This document shows positions 48,323 through 55,944 of a stretch of 64,000 nucleotides of DNA, piece after piece; the first letter of the stretch is position 1, and the number at the start of each line of letters is the position of its first letter. The DNA comes from Roseburia hominis (GTDB lineage Bacteria; Bacillota; Clostridia; Lachnospirales; Lachnospiraceae). The position numbers and the translations under genes are program-made. The notes under the pieces were generated by a model. It had not been told where the DNA came from and made no database searches. It saw only the letters and a list, made by a program, of their open reading frames with translations. The stretch covers positions 2,418,001 to 2,482,000 of the forward strand of contig CP159990.1 in NCBI GenBank assembly GCA_040702975.1. The letters are read 5' to 3'.

Positions 48323-48814
48323 ATGAATCAGGAACATTTAGCCATTGCCTCTGTACCAATTCAGAGATGGAGTTCTGTTTTGACGGCGGAAGAGGCGCTT
48401 AAGACAGGTACAATTTTTCAGGAACTCAATAAACCGTTCTTTGTCACCGAAGAATCCTCCAAGCAGAAAATCGGAGCTGACATATCTGCGCATGAAACGC
48501 AGAGCTCCGTTTTGGCGAAGGTAAGCCATTCCGAAACATTGAATGAAAGAGAACAGTTAATGATGCAAATACAGGAAGTCAGTTTTGTATTGGATGATAT
48601 CCGGCTGTATATGGACACGCACCCAAGCGATAAGGAAGGACTTGACCTACTAAAAAAGACGGTTAAGAGAAGAAAAGAACTGTTGATGGAATTTGCACAC
48701 AAGTTCTATCCTTTGACAGTAGACTGTATGGCAGATATTTACGAAGCATCGCCGGATTCTCTTTGCTACTCTTGGCAGGAGGGACCGATGCCGTGGGAAG
48801 GAGCGTGTGTATAA
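48323..48814 (+). CDS. Fused spore coat protein CotJA-CotJB
   Basis: A 163-residue protein. Residues 5-43 (LAIASVPIQRW, then EEALKTGTIFQELNKPF) match the small coat-associated protein CotJA. After a linker (about 45-73), residues 75-163 (LMMQIQEVSFVLDDIRLYMDTHP and a C-terminal YSWQEGPMPWEGA) match CotJB. In Bacillus and most clostridia these are two genes. The stop codon is followed directly by the cotJC start. The ATG at 48323 has GAAGGGAG 7 bases upstream. Expression probably occurs in the mother cell under SigE, as for the Bacillus operon, with a CATACAAA -10-like box at 48274. Confidence 0.75.
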   Translation: MNQEHLAIASVPIQRWSSVLTAEEALKTGTIFQELNKPFFVTEESSKQKIGADISAHETQSSVLAKVSHSETLNEREQLMMQIQEVSFVLDDIRLYMDTHPSDKEGLDLLKKTVKRRKELLMEFAHKFYPLTVDCMADIYEASPDSLCYSWQEGPMPWEGACV

Positions 48815-49426
48815 ATGTGGGTATATGAGAAAAGATTACAGTTTCCGGTAAAAATCACCAAGACCTGCCCAAAAACGGCACAGCTTATTATCAGCCAGTA
48901 TGGCGGCCCGGACGGCGAACTTTCAGCATCCATGCGGTATCTCTCGCAAAGGTATACCATGCCGGTAAAGGAAGTGGGCGGCCTTCTGACAGATATCGGT
49001 ACAGAGGAATTGGCACATCTTGAAATCATTTGCGCCATGGTCTATCAGTTGACAAAGAATCTGACCACTGAAGAGGCGAAAACGGCTGGCTTTGATGCCT
49101 ACTATATTGACCATACTAAAGCACTCTGGCCTCAGGCGGCGGCAGGTGTGCCATTTACTGCGCTGGAGTTTCAGTCAAAGGGCGATGCCATCACGGATCT
49201 GACGGAGAACCTTGCTGCGGAACAGAAAGCCAGAACGGTGTATGACAACCTGCTGCGCATGATCCCCGATCCGGAGGTGCGGGAGCCGCTGAAATTCCTA
49301 CGCGCGAGGGAAATCGTGCATTTCCAAAGATTTGGAGAAGCTTTGGAGAGAACGAAGGACAAACTGGATTTCAAAAATTTCTATTATATGAATCCGGAAT
49401 TTGACACGCAGGGGAAATTATTGTAA
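48815..49426 (+). CDS. cotJC: Spore coat protein CotJC, manganese catalase family
   Basis: A 203-residue ferritin-like protein. ELSASMRYLSQRYTM, IGTEELAHLEIICAMVYQLT and EQKARTVYDNLL with REIVHFQRFGEAL supply the glutamates and histidines expected for a dinuclear Mn site. CotJC sits in the inner coat of spores and, as a Mn catalase relative, may destroy peroxide. The MWVYEKRLQ start is typical. The ATG directly follows the stop of the CotJA-B fusion, with a GGGAAGGAG site upstream. A hairpin follows. Confidence 0.88.
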   Translation: MWVYEKRLQFPVKITKTCPKTAQLIISQYGGPDGELSASMRYLSQRYTMPVKEVGGLLTDIGTEELAHLEIICAMVYQLTKNLTTEEAKTAGFDAYYIDHTKALWPQAAAGVPFTALEFQSKGDAITDLTENLAAEQKARTVYDNLLRMIPDPEVREPLKFLRAREIVHFQRFGEALERTKDKLDFKNFYYMNPEFDTQGKLL

Positions 49427-49440
49427 AGAGATGTAATGAT

Positions 49441-49473
49441 AAAGCGGAATGCCGGCAACCGGTGTTCCGCTTT
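49441..49473 (+). terminator. Hairpin after cotJC
   Basis: AAAGCGGAATGCCGG pairs with CCGGTGTTCCGCTTT over 15 positions (two G-U pairs) with a CAA loop. The T-run is only TTT, so termination strength is uncertain. Confidence 0.6.
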
Positions 49474-49489
49474 AAATGTGAATAGTCGC

Positions 49490-49518
49490 TTGTGGTACAA
49501 TTGCATTTTTGATACAAT
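49490..49518 (+). promoter_or_regulatory. Possible promoter of the acetyltransferase gene
   Basis: TTGTGG (49490-49495), a 17-base spacer and TACAAT (49513-49518). It lies about 130 bases before the gene, with a degenerate family A unit in between. Confidence 0.4.
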
Positions 49519-49561
49519 ACTGTTATGGAAAGTAACCTCCATTTGAGTAGGTGTTTTTTAG

Positions 49562-49605
49562 TTGACATGCATACCTGAGTGAACGTCTGGGGGAGGTTCA
49601 GCTCG
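49562..49605. repeat. Family A repeat, single degenerate copy
   Basis: One 44-base unit with TGCATACCTGAGTGAACGTC and a right part GGAGGTTCAGCTCGG. The right arm no longer pairs well with the left, so the hairpin is partly decayed. Confidence 0.65.
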
Positions 49606-49648
49606 GTTATGCAAATATATATAGTTTTTATGTAGTATTAGAGGTAAA

Positions 49649-50128
49649 ATGATGATTCAATTAGTAAGACCTACATATCAGCAGCTTTCGTTTCGTAAGC
49701 AATTATTGTCCGATAAACCAACGATGGCTTTTAATCAAAATTGGGGTGGCGTAATTGAGTTCCCCGAATCACGTTGGAAGAGTTGGTATGAGAAATGGTT
49801 ATGCAGCACAGATGATAATTATTTTTATCGTTACATCTATTCAGAAGAAGAGCAGGCGTTTATCGGGGAAACTTCATATCACCGTGATGCTGAAACATTT
49901 ATTTATCTATGTGATATTATTATAGAAGCCCAGTTCCGGGGCAAAGGCTATGGAAAAGAGACGCTGAAAATGTTGTGTGAAAATGCTGCTAAAAATGGAA
50001 TTTATGAACTTTATGACAATATCTCTCTTGATAATCCTTCAGTGAAGTTATTTTTGAAAACTGGTTTTACCGAAGAGTACAAAACAGATGAATATGTTAT
50101 GCTAAAGAAACATTTAGATTATGAATGA
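49649..50128 (+). CDS. GNAT family acetyltransferase
   Basis: A 159-residue GNAT-fold protein. The acetyl-CoA site is the IIEAQFRGKGYGKETLKML segment, with DNPSVKLFLKTGF as the typical C-terminal motif. The acceptor is unknown. The start could be 49649 or the next codon at 49652, since GAGGT ends at 49645. The gene is clearly richer in A and T than its neighbours and lies with the pentapeptide gene in a region flanked by repeats. Confidence 0.8.
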   Translation: MMIQLVRPTYQQLSFRKQLLSDKPTMAFNQNWGGVIEFPESRWKSWYEKWLCSTDDNYFYRYIYSEEEQAFIGETSYHRDAETFIYLCDIIIEAQFRGKGYGKETLKMLCENAAKNGIYELYDNISLDNPSVKLFLKTGFTEEYKTDEYVMLKKHLDYE

Positions 50129-50151
50129 GATTTATGTGAAAGGATACCCAT

Positions 50152-50802
50152 ATGAAACTATTACTACCGATACTACCCACAGAAGAATTGCGGGAGGCAG
50201 ATTTAACATTAATGCGTAAATATTGTTCAGAGGAAGTGCGTATGCAGGGCTTTCATCTCAAAAATGTAGTGTGTGAGGAGGAAGAATTTTCGCACATGAT
50301 TTTCTCCGGAGTAAGGTTCGAGAACTGCCGTTTCTGGAAGTGTTCCTTTCATGCTGCTGAGTTTTCCAATGTGGAATTTGTAAATTGCGATATATCCGGC
50401 TGTGATTTTAGCAATTGCTATATCAATCGGTTTGCCTTTTTGTCAGGGAAAGGAGCAGGCGTCAAGTTTTGCAGCAGTGTGATGAAGAATCTGCTGATCA
50501 AAGAAAGCACTATGAATTATTCCAATTTTGACAGTGCACGCCTGGAAAATGTGCAGTTTTTGCAGACTTCGTTTGACAGCGGCAACATGACGCAGTGTCA
50601 GTGTAAACATGTATCCTGGAAAGAGGACAGTTTAGTGAATGTCAGCTTTTTTAAGACTTCTCTGAGAGGGATGGATTTCTCGGATAGCATATTGCGGGAA
50701 CTGGTTCTCTCGGATGACCATCACGAACTGCAGGGGGCGATTGTCGATCTGTATCAGGCGGCAGATCTTGCCCGGCGGTTGGGGCTTCTTATCAAAGATT
50801 AA
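50152..50802 (+). CDS. Pentapeptide-repeat-like protein
   Basis: A 216-residue protein. From about residue 45 to 175 it shows repeated five-residue steps (FENCRFWKCSFHAAEFSNVE, FVNCDISGCDFSNCYI) of the A(D/N)LXX kind, which form a right-handed beta helix. The repeats are rich in cysteine and serine. Some members protect gyrase, but nothing here shows that. Ends with a helical tail (YQAADLARRLGLLIKD). The gene begins 23 bases after the acetyltransferase stop. The function is unassigned. Confidence 0.75.
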   Translation: MKLLLPILPTEELREADLTLMRKYCSEEVRMQGFHLKNVVCEEEEFSHMIFSGVRFENCRFWKCSFHAAEFSNVEFVNCDISGCDFSNCYINRFAFLSGKGAGVKFCSSVMKNLLIKESTMNYSNFDSARLENVQFLQTSFDSGNMTQCQCKHVSWKEDSLVNVSFFKTSLRGMDFSDSILRELVLSDDHHELQGAIVDLYQAADLARRLGLLIKD

Positions 50803-50933
50803 ACTTACGCGGAAATATTATCGCATTGACGAAATTACGTAGGAAAGGAATTTAATTATCAAAATATAGTTAGATAAGTTTGTATGTAATCAGTTACTTA
50901 ACAGAAAATTTTATAGAAAAATGAAGGTTTTAT

Positions 50934-50962
50934 TTGACAAAATAAAGCTCTTCTGCTAATCT
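50934..50962 (+). promoter_or_regulatory. Possible promoter of the riboswitch leader
   Basis: Consensus TTGACA (50934-50939), 17 bases and TAATCT (50957-50962). It lies upstream of the family C repeat and of the riboswitch, so both would be transcribed. Confidence 0.5.
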
Positions 50963-50971
50963 GAGAAAAAG

Positions 50972-51070
50972 AATCAAATATCCCGTAGTAAGCTACGGAG
51001 TATTTGATTTTCGGGGTGGTTGTCAAATAGCCATACAAGCATGGCTGCTTGGTTCGCCGCTTGCGAAAAT
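50972..51070. repeat. Family C repeat
   Basis: Runs from AATCAAATATCCCG to TTGCGAAAAT and aligns with 44075-44167. Inside, CCGTAGTAAGCTACGG forms a CCGTAG/CTACGG stem and AGCCATACAAGCATGGCT forms AGCCAT/ATGGCT. It lies between the likely promoter and the riboswitch. Confidence 0.8.
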
Positions 51071-51077
51071 AAATGGA

Positions 51078-51251
51078 TGAGGTCGACTCAAGACGCCGGC
51101 ATAGCCCGGGACCGAAGCAGCAAAAACGACATAACGTCAGATGGCGTTTGGAAACTAGCAGGTAAAAGGAAGGTTGACTGACAGCTCTTTGGAGAGAATG
51201 TAAGAAATTACATCACCTACGTGGATATAACCAACTGGTAAAAGGACAGAG
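51078..51251 (+). ncRNA. Glycine-riboswitch-like tandem leader (gcvT RNA class)
   Basis: Aptamer 1 has GTCGAC (51082-51087) pairing with GTTGAC (51173-51178), ACCGAAG (51111-51117), GCAA (51120-51123), a P3-type stem (AACGACAT with ATGGCGTT), and GAAACTAGCAGGTAAAAGGA (51151-51170), all as in the gcvT class. After GCTCTTTGGAGAG, aptamer 2 has a perfect P2 hairpin (ATGTAA-GAAA-TTACAT) and CACC, then an altered middle in place of the usual GAAGGAGCAA, and GGTAAAAGGACAGAG (51237-51251). It looks like a tandem glycine riboswitch whose second aptamer is remodelled. The lysine class was rejected for lack of its core. Confidence 0.75.
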
Positions 51252-51292
51252 AAGATGTGACACTGGAAGTAGTGTTATGTCTTCTTTTTTAT
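51250..51292 (+). terminator. Expression-platform terminator of the riboswitch
   Basis: AGAAGATGTGACACT (51250-51264) pairs with AGTGTTATGTCTTCT (51271-51285) with G-U pairs, followed by TTTTT. It overlaps the last bases (AGAG) of aptamer 2 P1, so folding of the aptamer and of the terminator compete, as in a glycine ON switch. Confidence 0.75.
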
Positions 51293-51337
51293 TACAATAC
51301 AACTTTATACAATCTAACAAACAGGAGGGAATGAAAG

Positions 51338-52582
51338 ATGAGAATGATGCTGGTGGGAAGCGGAGCAGTGGGAGAGTGCATTGTGAAGATGTTGAAAGAC
51401 CGAGACAAGGCTTGCAAGTGGTTCTCCTTCTGCCTGCTTTGTGATCTGGATCTGGAGAGGGCAAAAGAGGTGGCGGAGCATATGAACGATTCCCGTTTTG
51501 CGGCTGCATATGTAAACGCCACAGATAAGGCGGGCATGGAGGCTCTGATCCAAAAGTATAACATTGATTTTGTCATGGACGCTGCAAGCCCATTCTGCGC
51601 GAATTACATCTTCGATGCGGCCTTTGCGTGTGGCGTAGATTATGGTAATATGGGAACCTGGTCCGTACCGAAAAAAAATCCGGCCTATGGCCTCGGAATC
51701 GAGAACAGCTATGACGAGATCATGACGGCATATAACTTTGACCGTGACGAAGCGTGGCGCAGGCAGGGGAATACCGCACTAATTTGTCTTGGCATTGACC
51801 CCGGCGTGGTAAATGTATTTGCCAGGTATCTCTGTGAATATGAGTTCGATGAAGTTACTGAGCTCCATGTCCGGGACGGCGGCAACCTGGAGGTCGACGG
51901 GGACGAAGAGGATATCGTGTTCGGATTCAATGTATGGACGGTTCTGGACGAAGTAATGAACCCGAACGTGGAGTATGACGCTGGGCGGGGCGGATTTCTG
52001 GTGGAGAAACCATTTGCCGGACAGGAAACCTTCTGTATGCCGGAGGTGGGAGATAATACCTTTGTTAAGGTAGAACATGAAGAAACGGTGACGATGCCGC
52101 GCTATTTGTCAAAATACGGGCTGAAAAAATGTACCTTCAAAATTTCTCTGGATGAAAAACTGATTCAGGCCCTCAAGGTATTGGATCATTTGCATCTCAA
52201 CAGCCTGGAAAAAGTAAAAGTGGGAAATGTAGAGGTCGTTCCAAGAGATGTGGTGGCCGCCTGCGCCCCGGCACCCCAAAATATCAAGGAAGAGATGCAT
52301 GGAAAGATGGTAGTAGGTGTCTACGCCGTCGGGAAAAAGGATGGAAAAGAGAAAAAGGTCATGATGTACCAGAGCTATTCGAACGAAGAGGCGCTGAACC
52401 GTTTCTCCATGCAGGCAGTAGTCGCACAGACCGGATTTGGTGCGGCGCTGGCACTGGAGCTTTATGCCAGAGGAATTTATCATATACCAGGCGTGCACTC
52501 ACTGGAGGCATTTGATCCACGGCCATATTTAGAGTTAATGGAGGAGACCGGATTTTTCTGGCATATCAAGGAATACGATTAA
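51338..52582 (+). CDS. Saccharopine dehydrogenase family protein
   Basis: A 414-residue NADP-dependent oxidoreductase-type protein. Residues 3-15 form a Rossmann start (MMLVGSGAVGECIV) followed by a CDLDLERA second strand with the acidic residue. The C-terminal catalytic domain includes GIDPGVVNVFARY and an FGAALALELYARGIYHIPGV stretch. The length and domain layout match saccharopine and carboxynorspermidine dehydrogenases, which join or split an amino acid with a keto acid or aldehyde. Control by a glycine-riboswitch-like leader suggests that the substrate is linked to glycine, but this is inference. The ATG at 51338 follows AGGAGGG by 8 bases. No polyamine decarboxylase gene is next to it. 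Confidence 0.82.
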   Translation: MRMMLVGSGAVGECIVKMLKDRDKACKWFSFCLLCDLDLERAKEVAEHMNDSRFAAAYVNATDKAGMEALIQKYNIDFVMDAASPFCANYIFDAAFACGVDYGNMGTWSVPKKNPAYGLGIENSYDEIMTAYNFDRDEAWRRQGNTALICLGIDPGVVNVFARYLCEYEFDEVTELHVRDGGNLEVDGDEEDIVFGFNVWTVLDEVMNPNVEYDAGRGGFLVEKPFAGQETFCMPEVGDNTFVKVEHEETVTMPRYLSKYGLKKCTFKISLDEKLIQALKVLDHLHLNSLEKVKVGNVEVVPRDVVAACAPAPQNIKEEMHGKMVVGVYAVGKKDGKEKKVMMYQSYSNEEALNRFSMQAVVAQTGFGAALALELYARGIYHIPGVHSLEAFDPRPYLELMEETGFFWHIKEYD

Positions 52583-52657
52583 TATGATCACAATTATATG
52601 GAAAATATGCGTGAATTCTCTGACAACGAATAAAATAATCGATTCTTCGTTTAGAGA

Positions 52658-52686
52658 TTGACGATTTTTATGTCACATGCTATAAT
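52658..52686 (+). promoter_or_regulatory. Promoter of the thi operon
   Basis: TTGACG (52658-52663), 17 bases and TATAAT (52681-52686), about 50 bases before the TPP riboswitch. Confidence 0.75.
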
Positions 52687-52736
52687 TTGTTTTGTCAAAA
52701 GAAGGTTTATCATACCTTTTTTCGGAAGTATCAACT

Positions 52737-52828
52737 TAAAACGGGGTGCTTGCAGTAAGCAGGCTGAGAGTAAGCTGTATCGCTTTAACCCATAACCTGA
52801 TTTGGATAATGCCAACGTAGGGAACACA
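52737..52828 (+). ncRNA. TPP riboswitch (THI element)
   Basis: The conserved thi-box parts are present in order: ACGGGGTGC, GGCTGAGAGTAAG, ACCCATAACCTGAT and TGGATAATGCCAACGTAGGGAA. It binds thiamine pyrophosphate and turns the downstream genes off. It is followed by a terminator at 52841 and lies 208 bases before thiC. Confidence 0.95.
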
Positions 52829-52840
52829 TTGTTTGTATCT

Positions 52841-52877
52841 AACTGCAATATACCGTTGGTGTATTGCAGTTTTTTCT
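52841..52877 (+). terminator. Terminator controlled by the TPP riboswitch
   Basis: AACTGCAATATAC pairs with GTGTATTGCAGTT (13 bp, one G-U) with a CGTTG loop, followed by TTTTTCTT. Thiamine pyrophosphate binding would favour this structure and stop transcription before thiC. Confidence 0.85.
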
Positions 52878-53035
52878 TCATTATCGAGATGTCTGAACTA
52901 TCAGTGATTCTACAAGTTCTATTTTCGTATCCGACAATGGCATCGTAGGCCCATATCAGATTTTACCCCATAGGGCGGAAGATGAAGTCTTTCTGCCGGA
53001 AATTCTATTACCCAGGCAGGCACAAGGAGGAAAAT

Positions 53036-54346
53036 ATGGCTGATTACACAACACAAATGAACGCGGCACGAAAGGGAATTACCACCCCGCAAATGAAAAT
53101 TGTCGCAGAAAAAGAACATATGGATGTAGAAACACTTAGAGCGCTGATTGCAAAAGGGGAAGTGATCATTCCCTGCAATAAAAAGCATACCAGTCTCAGA
53201 CCCAGCGGAGTGGGCGCGAAGTTGACGACGAAGATTAACGTCAATCTGGGCGTTTCCAGGGACTGGAAAGATGTGGATATGGAATATGAAAAGGTTCGTT
53301 CTGCAGTGGATATGGGAGCGGAAGCCATCATGGACCTGAGTTCCTACGGCGATACCCGGAGCTTTAGGAAGAAACTCACAGCTACGTGTCCTGCCATGAT
53401 CGGCACCGTTCCGATCTATGATGCTGTAGTATATTATCACAAGCCACTGGGGAAGATTACCGCTAAGGAATGGCTTGACATCGTGAGAATGCACGCCGAG
53501 GACGGTGTTGATTTCATGACGATCCACTGTGGAATGAACCGGGCAACCGCAAACAGGTTCAAACAGAATAAACGCCTTATGAATATTGTATCCCGCGGCG
53601 GTTCCATCATGTTTGCGTGGATGGAGATGACGGGAGAAGAAAACCCCTTCTATGAGCATTATGACGAGATCCTGGATATCTGCCAGGAATATGATATTAC
53701 GATGAGTCTGGGGGATGCCTGCCGCCCGGGCTGCATCGCGGATGCAACGGACACGGCGCAGATCGAAGAACTGATCACATTAGGAGAACTGACAAAACGG
53801 GCATGGGAAAAGGACGTGCAGGTAATGATCGAAGGCCCCGGCCATATGCCGATGAATCAGATAGCGGCAAACATGGAGATTCAGAAAACACTCTGCCACG
53901 GGGCGCCATTTTACGTGTTAGGACCACTGGTGACGGACGTCTCTCCCGGTTATGATCATATTACTTCGGCGATCGGAGGCGCCATCGCAGCATCAGCAGG
54001 AGCGGCATTTTTGTGCTATGTGACACCGGCGGAGCATCTGCGCCTTCCCAATGCATCAGATGTGAAGGAAGGGATCATTGCGGCTAAAATCGCCGCACAC
54101 GCCGCCGATATTGCAAAAGGTGTTCCAGGTGCAGCCGACTGGGATTATCGGATGAGCGAGGCAAGGAAACGTCTGGATTGGGATACGATGTTCGATTTAA
54201 GTATGGACCCGGAAAAGGCCCGCCGTTACCGTGCAGAGGCAAAACCGGAGAAAGAGGATACCTGCAGCATGTGCGGAAATTTCTGTGCTGTTAAGAATAC
54301 AAATCGAATCCTCGACGGTGAAATCGTAAGCATTTTTGATGAATAA
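53036..54346 (+). CDS. thiC: Phosphomethylpyrimidine synthase ThiC
   Basis: A radical-SAM enzyme that rearranges aminoimidazole ribotide to the pyrimidine part of thiamine. The 436-residue protein starts [20 protein letters not shown] and has [26 protein letters not shown] and the unusual C-terminal cluster motif [11 protein letters not shown] (CxxCxxxxC) that binds the 4Fe-4S centre. Length is that of the short bacterial/clostridial form without the N-terminal domain. AAGGAGG lies at 53024-53030. It leads the thi operon under the TPP riboswitch. Confidence 0.95.
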   Translation: MADYTTQMNAARKGITTPQMKIVAEKEHMDVETLRALIAKGEVIIPCNKKHTSLRPSGVGAKLTTKINVNLGVSRDWKDVDMEYEKVRSAVDMGAEAIMDLSSYGDTRSFRKKLTATCPAMIGTVPIYDAVVYYHKPLGKITAKEWLDIVRMHAEDGVDFMTIHCGMNRATANRFKQNKRLMNIVSRGGSIMFAWMEMTGEENPFYEHYDEILDICQEYDITMSLGDACRPGCIADATDTAQIEELITLGELTKRAWEKDVQVMIEGPGHMPMNQIAANMEIQKTLCHGAPFYVLGPLVTDVSPGYDHITSAIGGAIAASAGAAFLCYVTPAEHLRLPNASDVKEGIIAAKIAAHAADIAKGVPGAADWDYRMSEARKRLDWDTMFDLSMDPEKARRYRAEAKPEKEDTCSMCGNFCAVKNTNRILDGEIVSIFDE

Positions 54347-54382
54347 AAAAACAGGAGACTACACTAAACGGAGGGGCAAACT

Positions 54383-55024
54383 ATGAAGTGCGATAAAGAG
54401 AATCTGCTGCTCTATGCAGTGACGGACCGAAGCTGGCTAAAAGGAGAAACGCTTTTGGAGCAGATTGAGAAAGCGCTGAAGGGCGGGGCGACCTTGGTAC
54501 AGCTCAGGGAAAAGAAACTTAATGAGGCAGAATTTCTTGCCGAAGCGAGGCAGGTGAAGGAATTATGCCGGAAGTATCAGGTGCCCTTTTTGATCAACGA
54601 TAATGTGGATATCGCTCTTGCAGCTGATGCCGACGGGGTTCATGTCGGACAGAGCGATATGAAGGTGTCTGACGTGCGCGCCAAACTTGGGCCGGATAAA
54701 ATCATCGGGGTGTCAGCCCGGACCGTTAAGCAGGCGCGCCTTGCCGAGAAAATGGGCGCTGATTATCTGGGAGTAGGCGCCGTATTTTCCACCGGCTCCA
54801 AGGCAGATGCAGTAGAAGTATCCCATGAGACATTAAAAGCCATCTGTAAGGCTGTCTCTATTCCAGTGATTGCGATCGGCGGAATCGGAAAACAGAACGT
54901 GATGCAGCTTGCGGGGAATGGAATCTGTGGAATTGCGGTGATCAGCGCACTGTTCGCACAGCCGGATATCGAAACAGCGGCAAGAGAGCTCAAGGAACTT
55001 GCCACAGAAATGGTGGGACTATGA
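54383..55024 (+). CDS. thiE: Thiamine phosphate synthase
   Basis: Joins the pyrimidine pyrophosphate and thiazole phosphate to thiamine phosphate. The 213-residue TIM-barrel has LRKGATLVQLREK-type sequence (GGATLVQLREKKL), FLINDNVDIALAADADGVHVGQ, and GVGAVFSTGSK, which form the phosphate sites. It starts 36 bases after thiC and overlaps thiD by 4 bases (ATGA). A thiazole kinase or thiazole synthesis genes are not in the window, so the thiazole must come from elsewhere. Confidence 0.93.
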   Translation: MKCDKENLLLYAVTDRSWLKGETLLEQIEKALKGGATLVQLREKKLNEAEFLAEARQVKELCRKYQVPFLINDNVDIALAADADGVHVGQSDMKVSDVRAKLGPDKIIGVSARTVKQARLAEKMGADYLGVGAVFSTGSKADAVEVSHETLKAICKAVSIPVIAIGGIGKQNVMQLAGNGICGIAVISALFAQPDIETAARELKELATEMVGL

Positions 55025-55815
55025 GAACGGCGTTAACAATCGCCGGAAGTGACTGCAGCGGTGGCGCCGGAATCCAGGCGGATCTTAAAACGATGCTTGC
55101 AAACGGGGTTTACGGTATGAGCGCTATTACCGCACTGACGGCACAAAATACCATGGGCGTGACCGGAATCATGGAGGTTACGCCAGAGTTTTTGAAGGAA
55201 CAGCTCGATAACATTTTTACGGATATTTACCCGGATGCCGTCAAGATTGGCATGGTACCCTCCGCGGAGCTGATTCGAGCTATTTCTGAAAAATTGAGAG
55301 AATATGGAGCAAAAAATATCGTAGTCGACCCGGTCATGGCAGCGACCAGCGGTTCCCGCCTGATCAGTGATGATGCGGTGGAGACCTTGAAACAGGAACT
55401 GTTGCCGCTTGCAACGGTTCTGACTCCCAATATCCCGGAGGCAGAAGTATTATCTGGTCTTCCGGTCCGCTCTGCAGAGGATATGATCGCCGCGGCGGGA
55501 AAAATCAGTACCACTTACCACTGTGCGGTCCTTTGTAAGGGTGGGCATCAGTTAAGTACTGCAAATGACCTCTTGTATATACAGGGGTCGTACAAATGGT
55601 TTTACGGAAAACGTATTGAGAACCCGAATACTCATGGGACCGGATGCACATTGTCCAGTGCGATTGCTTCTGACCTTGCCAAAGGAATGGAGCTTGAGAG
55701 AGCAGTTGAGAAGGCGAAAGATTATATCTCCGGGGCTCTGGGTGCTATGCTTGATTTGGGAAAAGGGAGCGGGCCGATGGATCACGGCTTTGGGCTTATG
55801 GGAGAATTTGTATGA
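55021..55815 (+). CDS. thiD: Hydroxymethylpyrimidine (phosphate) kinase
   Basis: Phosphorylates HMP and HMP phosphate to the pyrophosphate used by ThiE. The 264-residue ribokinase-fold protein has TIAGSDCSGGAGIQADLKT, DPVMAATSG, LTPNIPEAE and the catalytic NTHGTGCTLSSAIAS near residue 205-218. It overlaps thiE by 4 bases. It completes the thiC-thiE-thiD set. Confidence 0.93.
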   Translation: MRTALTIAGSDCSGGAGIQADLKTMLANGVYGMSAITALTAQNTMGVTGIMEVTPEFLKEQLDNIFTDIYPDAVKIGMVPSAELIRAISEKLREYGAKNIVVDPVMAATSGSRLISDDAVETLKQELLPLATVLTPNIPEAEVLSGLPVRSAEDMIAAAGKISTTYHCAVLCKGGHQLSTANDLLYIQGSYKWFYGKRIENPNTHGTGCTLSSAIASDLAKGMELERAVEKAKDYISGALGAMLDLGKGSGPMDHGFGLMGEFV

Positions 55816-55944
55816 TTCTGATGAGATGCGCCGAAGACTGATTATTGAAATTAGGGGTAACCTAGTTGGTGAAATGTGCTATACTAATATATGAAAAGAT
55901 TTTGTAAATTTTATACAATAAGAGAGGCAAGAAGGCACATCACC

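Noticed and set aside
51078..51251. Lysine riboswitch, T-box or SAM riboswitch upstream of the dehydrogenase gene
   Set aside because: ACCGAAG alone recalls the lysine class, but the other lysine core motifs are missing. No T-box GGTGG motif or SAM core is seen. The CAGGTAAAAGGA and GGAGAG elements match the glycine class.
52919..53659. Long antisense frame opposite thiC
   Set aside because: It is a shadow of the thiC codons, has no ribosome site and no recognisable domain.
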